A stretch of DNA of 64,000 nucleotides from Amphibacillus sediminis NBRC 103570 (GCF_001552275.1 NZ_BCQW01000014.1:19440-83439), one strand, 5' to 3'; counted from the stretch's first letter, positions 47,239 through 57,317 are shown. Program-made: numbers and translations. The notes: generated by a model not told the origin, from the letters alone.

Positions 47239-47829
47239 ATGAAAAAATTAACCGCATTGGACTTGAGCTATGGTGCTATTTTTATAGGTTTAATGGCAAT
47301 TGGGGCTAACATCACCGTATGGTTGCCATTCTTGGCTATTCCCATTGCTGGTGTGTCTGTTCCTTTATCTATGCAGACATTTTTTAGTATACTAGCAGGT
47401 CTTCTTCTTGGTAAACGATTAGCTTCATGGACCATGACCAGCTATCTAATAATCGGGCTTATTGGAGTACCGGTATATGCCAATATGCAAAGTGGTCCTG
47501 CCCCATTCTTCGGCTATACAGGTGGCTTTTTATTTTCTTTTATTGTTGTTGCTTTTGTGACTGGGGCTTTAATTGAAAACATATCTAAAATAACATTAGG
47601 ACACAGTATAACGGTTGCTCTAACTGGTGTACTCATTAATTATCTGATTGGTGTCACTTATATGTATATATCAATGAACACATGGCTTGGATTAGAGGTT
47701 AGTTATGGTGCTGCTTGGCTCAGCATGTTTCCTTTTTTGATTAAAGATCTAGGTTTTGCAGTCATAGCAGGTACTGCATTATTAAAGATAAGCTCTCATT
47801 TACCAAGTTTGCATCAACGTGCTTCCTAA
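47239..47829 (+). CDS. bioY: Biotin transporter S component BioY
   Basis: A 196-residue membrane protein with six segments. BioY signatures: AIPIAGVSVPLSMQTFFSILAG, GLIGVPVYANMQSGPAPFFGYTGGF, and the C-terminal FLIKDLGFAVIAGTALL. Takes up biotin with the shared ECF module encoded elsewhere. ATG 47239 is better spaced from AGAGGGGG than the ATG one codon upstream. Equivalent of B. subtilis yuiG. Confidence 0.95.
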   Translation: MKKLTALDLSYGAIFIGLMAIGANITVWLPFLAIPIAGVSVPLSMQTFFSILAGLLLGKRLASWTMTSYLIIGLIGVPVYANMQSGPAPFFGYTGGFLFSFIVVAFVTGALIENISKITLGHSITVALTGVLINYLIGVTYMYISMNTWLGLEVSYGAAWLSMFPFLIKDLGFAVIAGTALLKISSHLPSLHQRAS

Positions 47830-47984
47830 CATGTGATCATTGGTAAATTTTAATATCTGAAAAGCTTCTTTTACACATTTACAAAACTTTAACATTAACC
47901 TTTAAATATAGCCTCTTTCAGTATTAGCTACAATAAAGTTGATGACACACCATTGAAAGGATATGACTTTACAGATGATTGTGC

Positions 47985-47990
47985 TATAAT
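47985..47990 (+). promoter_or_regulatory. Extended -10 promoter of yuiD
   Basis: TGC-TATAAT, an extended -10 element. It lies inside the longest open frame, which supports the downstream start for yuiD. Confidence 0.65.
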
Positions 47991-48036
47991 AACCGATATA
48001 GATTCAGTGGCTGTAGAGAGAGAGGATGATCAGAGG

Positions 48037-48513
48037 TTGGCTTTGTTTGAAAATTACCCACTAATTGTTGCTTTATTTGCTATTGTTTTTGCTCAGGGAG
48101 TTAAAGTTCCGATTCACTATATTGCTACAAAGGAATTCAAACCAGGTCTAGCCTTTAGTACAGGTGGAATGCCAAGTAGTCATTCAGCAGCTGTAGCAGC
48201 TGTTACAACTGGCGTTGGGATTGAACACGGTCTATCCTCTGGGATTTTTGCCGTCTCTTGTATTTTCAGTATCATCATCATGTTCGATGCTACTGGAATT
48301 AGACGCCAAGCTGGCGAACAAGCTATTGTTTTAAATATGCTGGTCAAGGATTTTCAATATTTTGTTGATGAAATGAAGGTATGGTCAAAGAAAAAAGAAT
48401 TTGAGAGAAAACAAGAACTAAAGGAATTATTAGGACATCAACCCATCGAGGTTTTCTTTGGCGGACTAACAGGCATTGTGCTTGCTCTTCTAGCCTATCC
48501 CTTATTTGTATAA
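48037..48513 (+). CDS. yuiD: PAP2-like membrane protein YuiD
   Basis: A 158-residue membrane protein of the divergent-PAP2 family (DUF212): FAQGVKVPIHYI, STGGMPSSHSAAVAAVTTG and FDATGIRRQAGEQA match the conserved acid-phosphatase-like motifs. Substrate unknown. TTG 48037 is chosen because GAGAGAGAGG precedes it, the family starts here, and the likely promoter (-10 at 47985) is inside the longer frame from 47953. Confidence 0.85.
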   Translation: MALFENYPLIVALFAIVFAQGVKVPIHYIATKEFKPGLAFSTGGMPSSHSAAVAAVTTGVGIEHGLSSGIFAVSCIFSIIIMFDATGIRRQAGEQAIVLNMLVKDFQYFVDEMKVWSKKKEFERKQELKELLGHQPIEVFFGGLTGIVLALLAYPLFV

Positions 48514-48529
48514 AATTTATTATTTAACC

Positions 48530-48571
48530 AAAATAACGCATGCCATCTATCAGGATGAATGCGTTATTTTT
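48530..48571 (+). terminator. Terminator after yuiD
   Basis: AAAATAACGCAT pairs with ATGCGTTATTTTT. DR1 copy 15 begins 5 bp further on. Confidence 0.88.
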
Positions 48572-48576
48572 GAAAT

Positions 48577-48818
48577 TTATCGCAGTATAACTGGCTGGGG
48601 CTGCGATTACTCGCCCCATCAAAGGGCTTTTGTAAGCCTCTCACTTTAAGAAATTAGGGAACACGTCATGTCTGAGTGGGAGATCCAACAGCCAGTAACG
48701 ACCCGGATTGGTTCAACTAGACGTTCAGCGGTGAAGAGAGGAAGCTGACTAATTTCGGGAACGTCTGCACAGCACATCCTATGCGTCGAAACCCCCACTG
48801 AACGAAGTTTCACTTTAT
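48577..48818 (-). repeat. DR1 copy 15 (full length)
   Basis: Both domains, reversed orientation. The inner GCGAC hairpin of domain I is damaged (AATTTCGGGAACG). Lies 5 bp from a terminator on one side and 14 bp from a stop codon on the other. Confidence 0.9.
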
Positions 48819-48832
48819 TAACACTTATATGA

Positions 48833-49123
48833 TTAGAGCGCTTCTATTTTGCTTTGACGGTGCCATTCCATTACACTAGTTGGCGGTTCGTTTAGATCAG
48901 ATCGAAATGCTTCAATTACTGTAGATTTAGCTGTAAGGGTCAGCTCTTTAACTTGGTAATCATACCCTGATTCTGATTGGCTATTACCTTGAACAGTCTG
49001 AACAAATGAAAAAAATTCGGTTGCCGTTAAATTTGTCGCCGCTGTTAACGTAGCTAAGCAGGCCCACACAAATAATCCACTTATGAGAACACGTCTTCCA
49101 ATTAGTAAAAGCTTCTTAAACAT
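48833..49123 (-). CDS. Small secreted protein of unknown function
   Basis: A 96-residue protein: N-terminal signal or anchor segment (RRVLISGLFVWACLATLTAA, residues about 10-30) and a polar C-terminal part with no recognised motif. Probably exported, since a signal-peptidase-like TAATN site follows. ATG 49123 lies 9 bases after AAGGAG; a GTG 3 codons upstream is too close. Downstream of the NDH-2 gene on the same strand. Confidence 0.6.
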   Translation of the reverse strand: MFKKLLLIGRRVLISGLFVWACLATLTAATNLTATEFFSFVQTVQGNSQSESGYDYQVKELTLTAKSTVIEAFRSDLNEPPTSVMEWHRQSKIEAL

Positions 49124-49180
49124 AGCATTCACTCCTTCTAATTGGTCAGCCTTTCCATTCTGATCCGCTTTTAAACGTCT

Positions 49181-50389
49181 TTATTCAGTTTTATTAAAGA
49201 GGTAATATGATAAGAGATGGAAACCACCGATCCGATACAACATCTTGTAATTAGAAAGCTTTTTTAAAATAGCAGCATTCCTGCCAAATAGCTTTTTATG
49301 TTTGCGATTTATGCCAATTGCATCTTTAGCGCCAATTGATGCGATTGTCCCATTATTTTTAATCGATAATGTGTGAAGTTGGCGTGACCCACGCAGGCTC
49401 AGCAACACATTGTTAGCAGCTAACCGTCCTTTCTGCACCGCTAAGTCTGCGTTAGGTAAGTATGGCGTCTGATCCTGCTTCCGAATAAGCGCAACATCCC
49501 CAATCACAAAAACCTCTGGATAACCTGGGGCGGTTAAATCACAATTAACCTCCACTCTCCCCTCTTTTGCTGGTATGTCAGATAAATCAATTAAATGATT
49601 ACCTTTAACCCCTGCAGTCCAAACGAATAGATCTGCAGGGATATCCTCCACTAAGCCAGATTGTTCTATCTTAATTTGATCCTGATAAACCGCTTTAATC
49701 TTCGTTCCTAATCTTAGCTCAACACCTTTTGCCTCTAATTTTTGCATCGCATATTCCCCTAGCTCTAAATCAAATTCAGGCAAAACAGTTGGCTCATGCT
49801 CAATAGCAGTTAGCTTAATTTTTTTGGGATCAATATTAAATGGCTGACAAAGCTTAGGAAGCTGGTCGGTTAGCTCACCAAGCAGTTCTACTCCTGTAAA
49901 CCCTACTCCACCTATAACAAAATGTAGGGATTGAGACTTTGAAGTCTGACTATATTGTTTAAGTAAATTCGTAATTCTGTGATAAAGCTGTAATGATTTA
50001 GCTAATGTTGAAATCGAATAAGCATGGTTTTTTAGACCTGGAATATGTAAAGGATCAATTTCAGAGCCTAAAGCTACAATCAGATAATCATATGGAAAAA
50101 CACCCATCTGCGTCTGGATCCTCTTTTTTTCAATATCTATATGTTCAACGATATCCTTAACAATTCGAACGCGTTCTGTATCAAGGAGAGAGTGCAACGT
50201 AAACTTAGTTTTCTTAGCTGGCAACGACCCTACTGCATTACGATGAAGCCAAGTTGTTTGATAATGATAATCATGCTTACTTATAAGAGTAATCGTTGTC
50301 TCTGCTTTGCTACTTTGTTTCTGTAACCGAAAAGCCGCTGTTAAGCCAGCATATCCCGCTCCAATAATAACTATGTTAGCTGGTTGCAT
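49181..50389 (-). CDS. yumB: Type II NADH dehydrogenase (YumB-like)
   Basis: A 402-residue single-subunit NADH:quinone oxidoreductase. FAD site VIIGAGYAGLTAAFRL at the N-terminus, NADH site FVIGGVGFTGVELLGEL, and FVIGDVALI plus the AVQKGRLAANNV helix near the end. It passes electrons from NADH to menaquinone without proton pumping. Start ATG follows GGAGGGACCGC. It is divergent from yumC with 204 bp between. Confidence 0.92.
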   Translation of the reverse strand: MQPANIVIIGAGYAGLTAAFRLQKQSSKAETTITLISKHDYHYQTTWLHRNAVGSLPAKKTKFTLHSLLDTERVRIVKDIVEHIDIEKKRIQTQMGVFPYDYLIVALGSEIDPLHIPGLKNHAYSISTLAKSLQLYHRITNLLKQYSQTSKSQSLHFVIGGVGFTGVELLGELTDQLPKLCQPFNIDPKKIKLTAIEHEPTVLPEFDLELGEYAMQKLEAKGVELRLGTKIKAVYQDQIKIEQSGLVEDIPADLFVWTAGVKGNHLIDLSDIPAKEGRVEVNCDLTAPGYPEVFVIGDVALIRKQDQTPYLPNADLAVQKGRLAANNVLLSLRGSRQLHTLSIKNNGTIASIGAKDAIGINRKHKKLFGRNAAILKKLSNYKMLYRIGGFHLLSYYLFNKTE

Positions 50390-50593
50390 GCGGTCCCTCC
50401 ATTCTAGGATTTACTATGTTAGAACACCAATGTTTATACCGTCACAAATTTGCCATAATTTAATCTTAGCTTGTTTTGGTTACTTTTTCAATATATGATC
50501 TAGTCATTCATTGGCACGAAATTTTATAAAAATAAGTTAAAGTGTGTTAAAATGTAGCTTAGCTATGCTGAGAACAATGATTTTAGGAGGGAT

Positions 50594-51586
50594 ATGATGA
50601 CAGAAACAAAAGTTTATGATATTACCATTATCGGTGCTGGCCCAGTCGGATTATTTACCGCATTTTACGGTGGATTAAGACAAGCTAGCGTTAAAATAAT
50701 AGAGAGTTTACCTCATGTCGGAGGTCAATTAAGCGCACTCTATCCAGAAAAATATATTTACGATATTGCGGGCTTCCCTAAGGTACGTGCACAAGACTTG
50801 GTTGAAAACCTTCGCGAACAATTAAACATGTTTGACCCTACCTTATGCTTAGAAGAAGCAGTTGAACAGGTAGAGCGGTTAGATGACGGTATCTTTAAGC
50901 TTACCACGAATAATGGAGAACATTATGCTAAATCGATTATTATTACAGCTGGAAATGGTGCCTTTCAACCTCGCAAGCTAACGCTAAGTGAGGCACCTGC
51001 TTATGAAAACAGTAACCTTCATTATTTTGTTGATAACATGAAGCAATTTAAGGACAAGCGTGTTGTGTTATTCGGTGGTGGAGATTCAGCTGTAGATTGG
51101 GCATTAATGCTAGAACCTATTGCCAAAGAAGTGACACTCATTCATCGAAGAGATCAGTTCCGTGCTCATGAACACAGTGTAGAAAAGCTTCACCAATCAA
51201 GGGTCAAGCTATTAACTCCATTTGTACCAGAAGCTTTCGTCGGTGCTGATCGGATTGAACAAGTTAAAGTTAAAGAAGTAAAAGGTGAGCAAGAAATAAC
51301 CATTGACGTAGACGATGTCATTGTAAACTATGGCTTCGTTTCTTCACTTGGACCAATCAAAAATTGGGGTTTGGAAATTGAGAAAAATAGTATTGTCGTT
51401 AATTCAAAAATGGAAACATCCATTGAAGGGATTTATGCAGCGGGGGATATATGTACTTACCCAGGAAAAGTTAAATTAATTGCAACAGGGTTTGGTGAAG
51501 GACCAACTGCCGTGAACAATGCTAAAGCTTTTATTGAGCCGAATGCCCGAATACAACCAAAGCATTCAACGAGTATGTTTGAATAA
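50594..51586 (+). CDS. yumC: Ferredoxin-NADP(+) reductase YumC
   Basis: A 330-residue thioredoxin-reductase-like [21 protein letters not shown] (FAD), [13 protein letters not shown] (NADPH), [11 protein letters not shown] near the end. It lacks the CxxC of thioredoxin reductases, as YumC does. Supplies reduced ferredoxin or flavodoxin for Fe-S and other pathways. Strong RBS TAGGAGGG. Own terminator follows. Confidence 0.95.
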   Translation: MMTETKVYDITIIGAGPVGLFTAFYGGLRQASVKIIESLPHVGGQLSALYPEKYIYDIAGFPKVRAQDLVENLREQLNMFDPTLCLEEAVEQVERLDDGIFKLTTNNGEHYAKSIIITAGNGAFQPRKLTLSEAPAYENSNLHYFVDNMKQFKDKRVVLFGGGDSAVDWALMLEPIAKEVTLIHRRDQFRAHEHSVEKLHQSRVKLLTPFVPEAFVGADRIEQVKVKEVKGEQEITIDVDDVIVNYGFVSSLGPIKNWGLEIEKNSIVVNSKMETSIEGIYAAGDICTYPGKVKLIATGFGEGPTAVNNAKAFIEPNARIQPKHSTSMFE

Positions 51587-51638
51587 CTGATCGTTTATCA
51601 CTAAATTGAATGTAACAAAAATGGTTAGTATTCCTGTT

Positions 51639-51682
51639 AAAAAACGTTGATCTGGCTATAGATAGCTTTATCAACGTTTTTT
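51639..51682 (+). terminator. Terminator after yumC
   Basis: AAAAAACGTTGAT pairs with ATCAACGTTTTTT around an 18-nt loop. Confidence 0.88.
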
Positions 51683-51947
51683 CGTTGGGAAAACAATCAT
51701 ACAATAATGGGCATAATCCGTTTCTTTTTACTGCATCCTCTCTACGGTGTGTTTACAAATCAGCGGTTAATCGATTTCTGATTCATTTGTCAACGTACTA
51801 TAGCAAACTTGTTCATTCCTTCAATTTCTTGAATGCAAAAACTTAATATCTTCAATATAATTTTTTGAAAAAATTTTCTTGTAATCTTTAAATATTAAGA
51901 AACTCGTTTCTCATTGTTAATCAGTCTTTTGACTGATATAAAAGCAA

Positions 51948-51976
51948 TTGACCAGACCGGTCAGTCATGATATATT
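51948..51976 (+). promoter_or_regulatory. Promoter with TetR-type operator
   Basis: TTGACC (51948-51953), 17 bp, TATATT (51971-51976). The inverted repeat TGACC-N5-GGTCA (51949-51963) overlaps the -35, ideal for repression. A perfect hairpin ATCAGTC-TTTT-GACTGAT lies just before it (51920-51937). Confidence 0.75.
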
Positions 51977-52167
51977 ATGAGTGTCGACCAAGAGAGCTCT
52001 AAAAGAATTCAAGAAATGTATAATCCGATCAAAGGTACTGCGATGAAAGTCGATTTAAGAAGATAGCATCAAATCGGGTTAGCATAACATGCGAATCGAT
52101 CCAAATTACTTAGGAAGGATTGCAGAGAATAAGCGCTCGTGATGGGGCTATTTTTTAAAAATACCAC

Positions 52168-52182
52168 TGACCACTCCGGTCA
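52168..52182 (+). promoter_or_regulatory. Second TetR-type operator
   Basis: TGACC-N5-GGTCA, the same arms and spacing as the site at 51949, 219 bp further on in the leader. No clear promoter accompanies it; it may support looping or a roadblock. Confidence 0.65.
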
Positions 52183-52293
52183 ACAACTAACTGAGCGATT
52201 ACATGATTTTGAGCTAAATAACCATCATGATTGGATCTCAAACTTTCAGTAAAGAACAATGTAGAAATCTATACCTTTGAAAGGGGCGGTAAC

Positions 52294-52947
52294 TTGACCG
52301 AGAAGTTTAAACAATTGGATCCGGACAAGAAAAAGCGAATTCTGGATGCAGCATTTCTGGAGTTTAGTGAACAAGGATACGATAAAACATCAACAAATAC
52401 CATTGCTAAGAATGCTGGGATTGGAAAAGGAACATTGTTTTATTATTTTGAAAGTAAAGAAAAGCTGTTTCATTATGCTATTGAAGCTGCTTTCGAAATT
52501 GCTAATGACCATTTTTTATCTAAGATTGATTACCAAGAAACGGACTTTTTTGTACGACTAAGAGAATCAACTAAGCTTAAGTGGGATGTTTATCTTAAAC
52601 ATGCAAATGCTTTGAGTTTTATGGCACATATATTCATGAACTTTGATCAATATGATCTGCCAGAACATTTAAAAGAAAAACGAGAAGTTGCAGAAGCGTT
52701 TTGGGCTAATATTCTCAGAAAAAATATTGATTTTTCAAAGTTTAGAGAGGATATCCCAGCAGAGATTTCATTTAATTTTATTCTTTGGACAATGGAGGGA
52801 TACCGTAAAGAATTAGAAGCGCGCTTTAAATTTGAAAATCTGACCCTACTAACCGATGAAATTTTGCAGCCCTATTACGACGAGTTTTATACGTATCTTG
52901 ATGCTTTGAAAAAGATCTATTACAAGCCAGAATGTATCGATTCTTAA
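52294..52947 (+). CDS. TetR-family transcriptional regulator
   Basis: A 217-residue regulator. HTH: KKRILDAAFLEFSEQGYDKTSTNTIAKNAGIGKGTLFYYFESKEKLF, the classic TetR pattern; the C-terminal ligand domain is of the helical TetR_C type. Start TTG 52294 follows AAAGGGGCGG; the open frame upstream is 21 codons of unlikely sequence. It heads an operon with an ABC exporter and probably binds the two TGACC-N5-GGTCA sites in its own leader. Confidence 0.9.
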   Translation: MTEKFKQLDPDKKKRILDAAFLEFSEQGYDKTSTNTIAKNAGIGKGTLFYYFESKEKLFHYAIEAAFEIANDHFLSKIDYQETDFFVRLRESTKLKWDVYLKHANALSFMAHIFMNFDQYDLPEHLKEKREVAEAFWANILRKNIDFSKFREDIPAEISFNFILWTMEGYRKELEARFKFENLTLLTDEILQPYYDEFYTYLDALKKIYYKPECIDS

Positions 52948-53036
52948 AGACAAAAAAATCAAACTGATATGTAGCAATGCTAAATGGCATGAAGTAGCTA
53001 TTTTTCGATTCTAAAAAGGAATTTGGAGGGAATACC

Positions 53037-53936
53037 ATGACAGCCGTATTAGAAGTCAACAATGTTACCAAAATGTTTGGGAAATTTCAAGCATTGAATG
53101 GAGTTAAGTTTAAGCTCAATAAGGGAGAGGTATTAGGATTTATCGGTCCTAATGGTGCTGGGAAGTCAACTACTATTCGGATTTTATTGGGTATGTTAAA
53201 GGCTGATTTCGGAAATGCAAAGATCTTTGGAAAAGATGTATGGACAGATGCGGTCGATATTCATAAACGGATTGCGTATGTTCCAGGTGACGTAAACTTG
53301 TGGCCGAATTTAACAGGTGGCGAGGTAATTGACCTGTTCTTGAGCATGCGTGGTGTCAAAGTGAATAAGCAACGTAAGGAAAATTTGATGAAGCGCTTTG
53401 AATTTGATCCGACAAAGAAATGCAGAGCATACTCAAAGGGAAACCGTCAGAAAGTGGCCTTAATTTCTGCGTTTGCAGCAGATGCCGATTTATATATTTT
53501 AGATGAACCAACCTCTGGATTGGATCCATTACAGGAACGCGTCTTTCAAGAGTGCGTACAAGAAGTGAAGGAAAAGGGCGCAAGTGTACTGCTATCTAGC
53601 CATATTTTATCTGAAGTAGAGCGTTTATGTGATCAAGTGGCGATCATACGTCAAGGAAGCATTGTTGAAGCCGGTTCATTAGAAGACTTACGTCACTTGA
53701 CTCGGATTCAAATTAACTTGAGAACTCGCGAGGAAGCATCTAAATTAGTTGAACAAGATTGGGTACACGACTTAACTTATGAAAATGGCACATATATTTT
53801 TCAACTAGATGCCGATCATATGGATGATTTAATCAGATTTATCCAGCCACATGGTGTAGTGAAATTGGAAAGTGCTCCAGCTAAATTGGAGGATCTATTT
53901 ATGCGTCATTACGAAACCACTGAGGGAGGGGTTTAG
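53037..53936 (+). CDS. ABC transporter ATP-binding protein (drug-export type)
   Basis: A 299-residue ATPase: Walker A GPNGAGKST (about residues 38-46), signature YSKGNRQKVAL, Walker B LYILDEPTSGLD, switch LLSSHILSEVE. The C-terminal 90 residues form the extra domain usual in DrrA/BcrA-type exporters. RBS TTGGAGGG. Stop and permease start adjoin directly. Confidence 0.9.
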   Translation: MTAVLEVNNVTKMFGKFQALNGVKFKLNKGEVLGFIGPNGAGKSTTIRILLGMLKADFGNAKIFGKDVWTDAVDIHKRIAYVPGDVNLWPNLTGGEVIDLFLSMRGVKVNKQRKENLMKRFEFDPTKKCRAYSKGNRQKVALISAFAADADLYILDEPTSGLDPLQERVFQECVQEVKEKGASVLLSSHILSEVERLCDQVAIIRQGSIVEAGSLEDLRHLTRIQINLRTREEASKLVEQDWVHDLTYENGTYIFQLDADHMDDLIRFIQPHGVVKLESAPAKLEDLFMRHYETTEGGV

Positions 53937-55538
53937 ATGGCCATGCATGCACATGCCCAAACGGGTCGACTTTTTCGATTTCTCTTAAAAAAAGAATGGT
54001 TAAAGCTAACCATTTGGTTAATCGGCTCATTGTTCTTTGTATTCATAGGCGTCTTCGCCTTTACAGAAGTATATGGTGATGCTGCTGAACGACAAGCGAT
54101 GGCCATTGCCATGTCCAATCCAGCAATGGAGGCCTTATTTGGTCGGGCGATTGGACTAGACAATTATACAGTTGGTGCGATGTATTCACACACTATGACC
54201 GTAATGGCATTATCTCTATTTGCCCTCTTGTCCATTTTACTTGTAGTACGCAATACACGCGCAGAAGAAGAAGATGGCATTTTAGAAATGCTACGTGCTC
54301 TTCCTACCGGACGACTGTCTCATACGATTTCAGCCCTGCTTTATCTTGTGCTAACGAATGTGCTAATAACTGTATTATCAACAGCCCTTATTTTCTCAAT
54401 TGGGGATCCAAGCATGACCTTTGAGGGAGCACTTTTAACAGGGATGATCTATGGAACTGCTGGGCTATTTTTTGGTGCGGTTGCCTTATTAATGGCTCAA
54501 CTGTCCAGCAACGGTCGTGGTGCTATGATGTTGTCATTTGGTATTTTAGGAGTATCCTATATGCTACGTATTATTGGAGACTCTGGCACAGAAGTCTTAA
54601 GCTGGATTTCACCACTAGGATTGCTTTATGGAACTGAACCCTTCGTCAATAATTATTGGTGGCCAGTATTGGTCGCATTAGGAATAACCGCACTGATTGT
54701 CATTTTAGCCCTATATTTGCAACATCGAAGAGATATTGGTGCTGGATTATTACCAGAAAAAGCTGGCAAACGTCATGCCTCTGCCTTGTTAAAAACAACA
54801 ATCGGATTTGCTCTACGCTTATTGAAAACACCTCTCATTGTATGGCTAATTGCCTTGTTAATGCTTGGTGTATCCTATGGGTCTGTTATAAACGATGTAG
54901 AGGGCATGCTCGCAAATAATGAGATCATTGAGCAAATCATTATGTCGAATCCTGATTTAAATATTGTTGATCAATTCATATCAATGATTATTGGTGTGCT
55001 CAGTATTGCCGCAACTATCCCAGCTTTACAAGCCTTACTTCGTTTAAAAGGAGAAGAGAAAAAGAATCGTACAGAGAAGATCATTACAGGTAATCGTTCC
55101 AGAATAAAGATCTTAGGCGTCTTCTTAGGGATTAGCTTGGTGACAAGTATTGTTATGCAGCTAGCACAACTTGTTGCATTCGGAGGAGCAATGCTTGCGA
55201 TGGATGCTGACCTTTCATTTGGTAGTCTGTTCGAATCAGGGATCGCTTATTTACCAGCAATGTGGGTAATGATTGGGGGCGCTGTCGTATTAATTGGCTG
55301 GCTACCTAAGTTTACTGGCTTGATTTGGGCATATCTCGGATTTGCCTTTACTGTCCTTTACTTTGCTGATTTGTTTGATATGCCTGAATGGTTGACGGGA
55401 ATTTCACCCTATTATCATATCCCAGAAATTCCGACAGACGAGTGGAGCTGGACAGTTACCCTTTTATCAACCGGACTTGCGATTGTGCTGGCTATTGTTG
55501 GATTGATTGGCTATCAGAGAAGAGATATTAATGGTTAA
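53937..55538 (+). CDS. ABC-2 type exporter permease, about 12 segments
   Basis: A 533-residue membrane protein of two similar halves, each with about six segments, the layout of the large polyketide/antibiotic exporter permeases found beside TetR regulators in Gram-positives. EEEDGILEMLRALPTGR, after the first pair of segments, is a typical cytoplasmic loop. Substrate unknown. Starts 1 bp after the ATPase stop, RBS GGAGGGG. The three genes together look like a drug-resistance or signal-export island inserted between yumC and yutM. Confidence 0.87.
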   Translation: MAMHAHAQTGRLFRFLLKKEWLKLTIWLIGSLFFVFIGVFAFTEVYGDAAERQAMAIAMSNPAMEALFGRAIGLDNYTVGAMYSHTMTVMALSLFALLSILLVVRNTRAEEEDGILEMLRALPTGRLSHTISALLYLVLTNVLITVLSTALIFSIGDPSMTFEGALLTGMIYGTAGLFFGAVALLMAQLSSNGRGAMMLSFGILGVSYMLRIIGDSGTEVLSWISPLGLLYGTEPFVNNYWWPVLVALGITALIVILALYLQHRRDIGAGLLPEKAGKRHASALLKTTIGFALRLLKTPLIVWLIALLMLGVSYGSVINDVEGMLANNEIIEQIIMSNPDLNIVDQFISMIIGVLSIAATIPALQALLRLKGEEKKNRTEKIITGNRSRIKILGVFLGISLVTSIVMQLAQLVAFGGAMLAMDADLSFGSLFESGIAYLPAMWVMIGGAVVLIGWLPKFTGLIWAYLGFAFTVLYFADLFDMPEWLTGISPYYHIPEIPTDEWSWTVTLLSTGLAIVLAIVGLIGYQRRDING

Positions 55539-55630
55539 ATCAGGCTTCTCTAAGTAGGCGTTTAAAAGTAGATGCTCCTAGAAATAAAGGGTTAGGTGTT
55601 AGGAACCTCCTAACAGAAGATAATCGTTTC

Positions 55631-55676
55631 AAAACACCTCTAGTTTGTTTAAAAAACAAATTAGAGGTGTTTTTTG
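55631..55676 (+). terminator. Terminator after the TetR-ABC operon
   Basis: AAAACACCTCTA and TAGAGGTGTTTT pair, with an inner TTTGTTT/AAACAAA stem, then a T run. DR1 copy 16 begins 7 bp further on. Confidence 0.9.
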
Positions 55677-55682
55677 ATAGAA

Positions 55683-55874
55683 TTTATCGCCGTGTAACTG
55701 TCTGGGGCTGCGATTACTCGCCCCATCGAAGGGCTTTTGTATGACTCCCACTTCAAATAAGGGAACAGTTCATTTCTAAGTGGGAGTCATACAGCCAGTA
55801 ACGGCCCGATTGGTTCAACTAACGTTCAGTGGGGGATGGAAAATACCCCTACTGAACATTAGTTTCACTATATT
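55683..55874 (-). repeat. DR1 copy 16 (short-loop type)
   Basis: Domain II is complete; domain I is CGTTCAGTGGGGG-ATGGAAAAT-ACCCCTACTGAAC. Lies 4 bp from the yutM stop and 7 bp from a terminator. Confidence 0.9.
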
Positions 55875-55878
55875 TAGA

Positions 55879-56235
55879 TTAACAGTTTTCTGGTGTTCCC
55901 TCGCGTTCTTTCGCTTTGAAAGAAGATCCACAACCGCACGATACAATGGCATTAGGGTTATCGATCGTAAAGCCCCCACCCATCATATTTTGTTTAAAAT
56001 CAATGGTCGTGCCATTAATAATTGGAATATCTTCTTTCTTTATCGTAACTGGAATTCCATTAATATCATCAGCTATATCTAATTCTGGATCCACTTGGTG
56101 ATCAAAGCCTAACGCGTATGAAAGCCCGCTACAGCCCCCTCCTTTAACACCAAATCGTAATCTCGATTGATCAGCTTCATCTTTAAGCATTTCAATAATT
56201 TGAATGCGTGCTTGATCCGTTATCTGAATGACCAT
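55879..56235 (-). CDS. yutM: A-type Fe-S carrier protein YutM (HesB/IscA family)
   Basis: A 118-residue A-type carrier: the three conserved cysteines are in KGGGCSGLSYAL and, at the C-terminus, IVSCGCGSSF. Delivers or accepts Fe-S clusters during assembly. ATG 56235 follows GAGGAGG; an upstream 19-codon extension has no site. Follows dapF by 73 bp; yutI (NifU-like) is divergent, 1.4 kb away. Confidence 0.93.
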   Translation of the reverse strand: MVIQITDQARIQIIEMLKDEADQSRLRFGVKGGGCSGLSYALGFDHQVDPELDIADDINGIPVTIKKEDIPIINGTTIDFKQNMMGGGFTIDNPNAIVSCGCGSSFKAKEREGTPENC

Positions 56236-56308
56236 GTTTAGCCTCCTCAGTCTTAATAACCATAGTATACGTAAAAAAAGTCTAGAATTCAAATCTCTCG
56301 CTTAATGA

Positions 56309-57169
56309 CTACGGAGATAAGTATTGTCCTTCCATAATCGTCACAGCTGGTCCTGTCATCCACACATGATCATCGTTCGTCCATTTAATCACTAGATCGC
56401 CTCCAGCTAAATGAACCGTGATCGATTCGTTTTTGTCAGCATAACCATTCAAAACAGCTGCAACAACGGCAGCACAAGCACCTGTACCACAAGCTTGTGT
56501 TACACCTGAGCCACGTTCCCATACGCGAAAATGCATTTCTGTTCGATTAAGCATTTCAATAAATTCAACATTAACTCCTTCGGGAAAACGAGAGTCATTA
56601 GTTATAATTGGCCCGAGCTGTAATAGTGGTGCCTGCTCAATTCGATCAACAAAAAAGACCGCATGTGGGTTTCCCATGGAGACAGCCGTTAAAGTCAAGT
56701 CCTGTCCGTCTACTGCAAAGGGTTCAGCAATTACAACAGATTGATCATCACCAGTCATTGGAATACTCGAGCGATTTAAAGCAGGCTTCCCCATATCTAT
56801 CGTCACCGAGTCAACAACGCCATTATCTAAGTGAATTTCTGCTTTGACAGAACCAGCTCTTGTTTCAATCTCAAACTGTTCTCCATTGGTAAGCTGATGC
56901 TCATAAGCATATTTAGCCACACATCTTAATCCATTACCACAAGTCTTTCCTTCAGAACCATCCTTATTAAACATCCGCATGCCGATCTCTGCTTTTTGAC
57001 TTGATGTAATTAAAATGAGACCGTCAGAGCCTATCCCTGTATTAATATCACTAACAGCCTGAGCCAATTCAGGTAATCTGTCTTCATCTAGCTTTACCTC
57101 TAACGTATTTATATAAATATAACTGTTTCCTAAACCATGCATTTTGATAAAAGGTATTTTTTGTTTCAT
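56309..57169 (-). CDS. dapF: Diaminopimelate epimerase
   Basis: A 286-residue DapF: both catalytic cysteines are present, in [18 protein letters not shown] and [12 protein letters not shown]. Converts LL- to meso-diaminopimelate for lysine and peptidoglycan. [12 protein letters not shown] is the conserved start. RBS is weak (GGGGGTCGTGTA). Confidence 0.97.
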   Translation of the reverse strand: MKQKIPFIKMHGLGNSYIYINTLEVKLDEDRLPELAQAVSDINTGIGSDGLILITSSQKAEIGMRMFNKDGSEGKTCGNGLRCVAKYAYEHQLTNGEQFEIETRAGSVKAEIHLDNGVVDSVTIDMGKPALNRSSIPMTGDDQSVVIAEPFAVDGQDLTLTAVSMGNPHAVFFVDRIEQAPLLQLGPIITNDSRFPEGVNVEFIEMLNRTEMHFRVWERGSGVTQACGTGACAAVVAAVLNGYADKNESITVHLAGGDLVIKWTNDDHVWMTGPAVTIMEGQYLSP

Positions 57170-57317
57170 TACACGACCCCCACTAGTAACGGTAATCTAA
57201 AAGTTTTTCACTATTTTAAACTCCCACTGAACATGCTTCTTAGTTTAGCATGGCAGTAAAATTCTATCAAATATCACGATTGCTGCTTAAGCTTTGTAAT
57301 GGCTTGAACAAGGAGCT

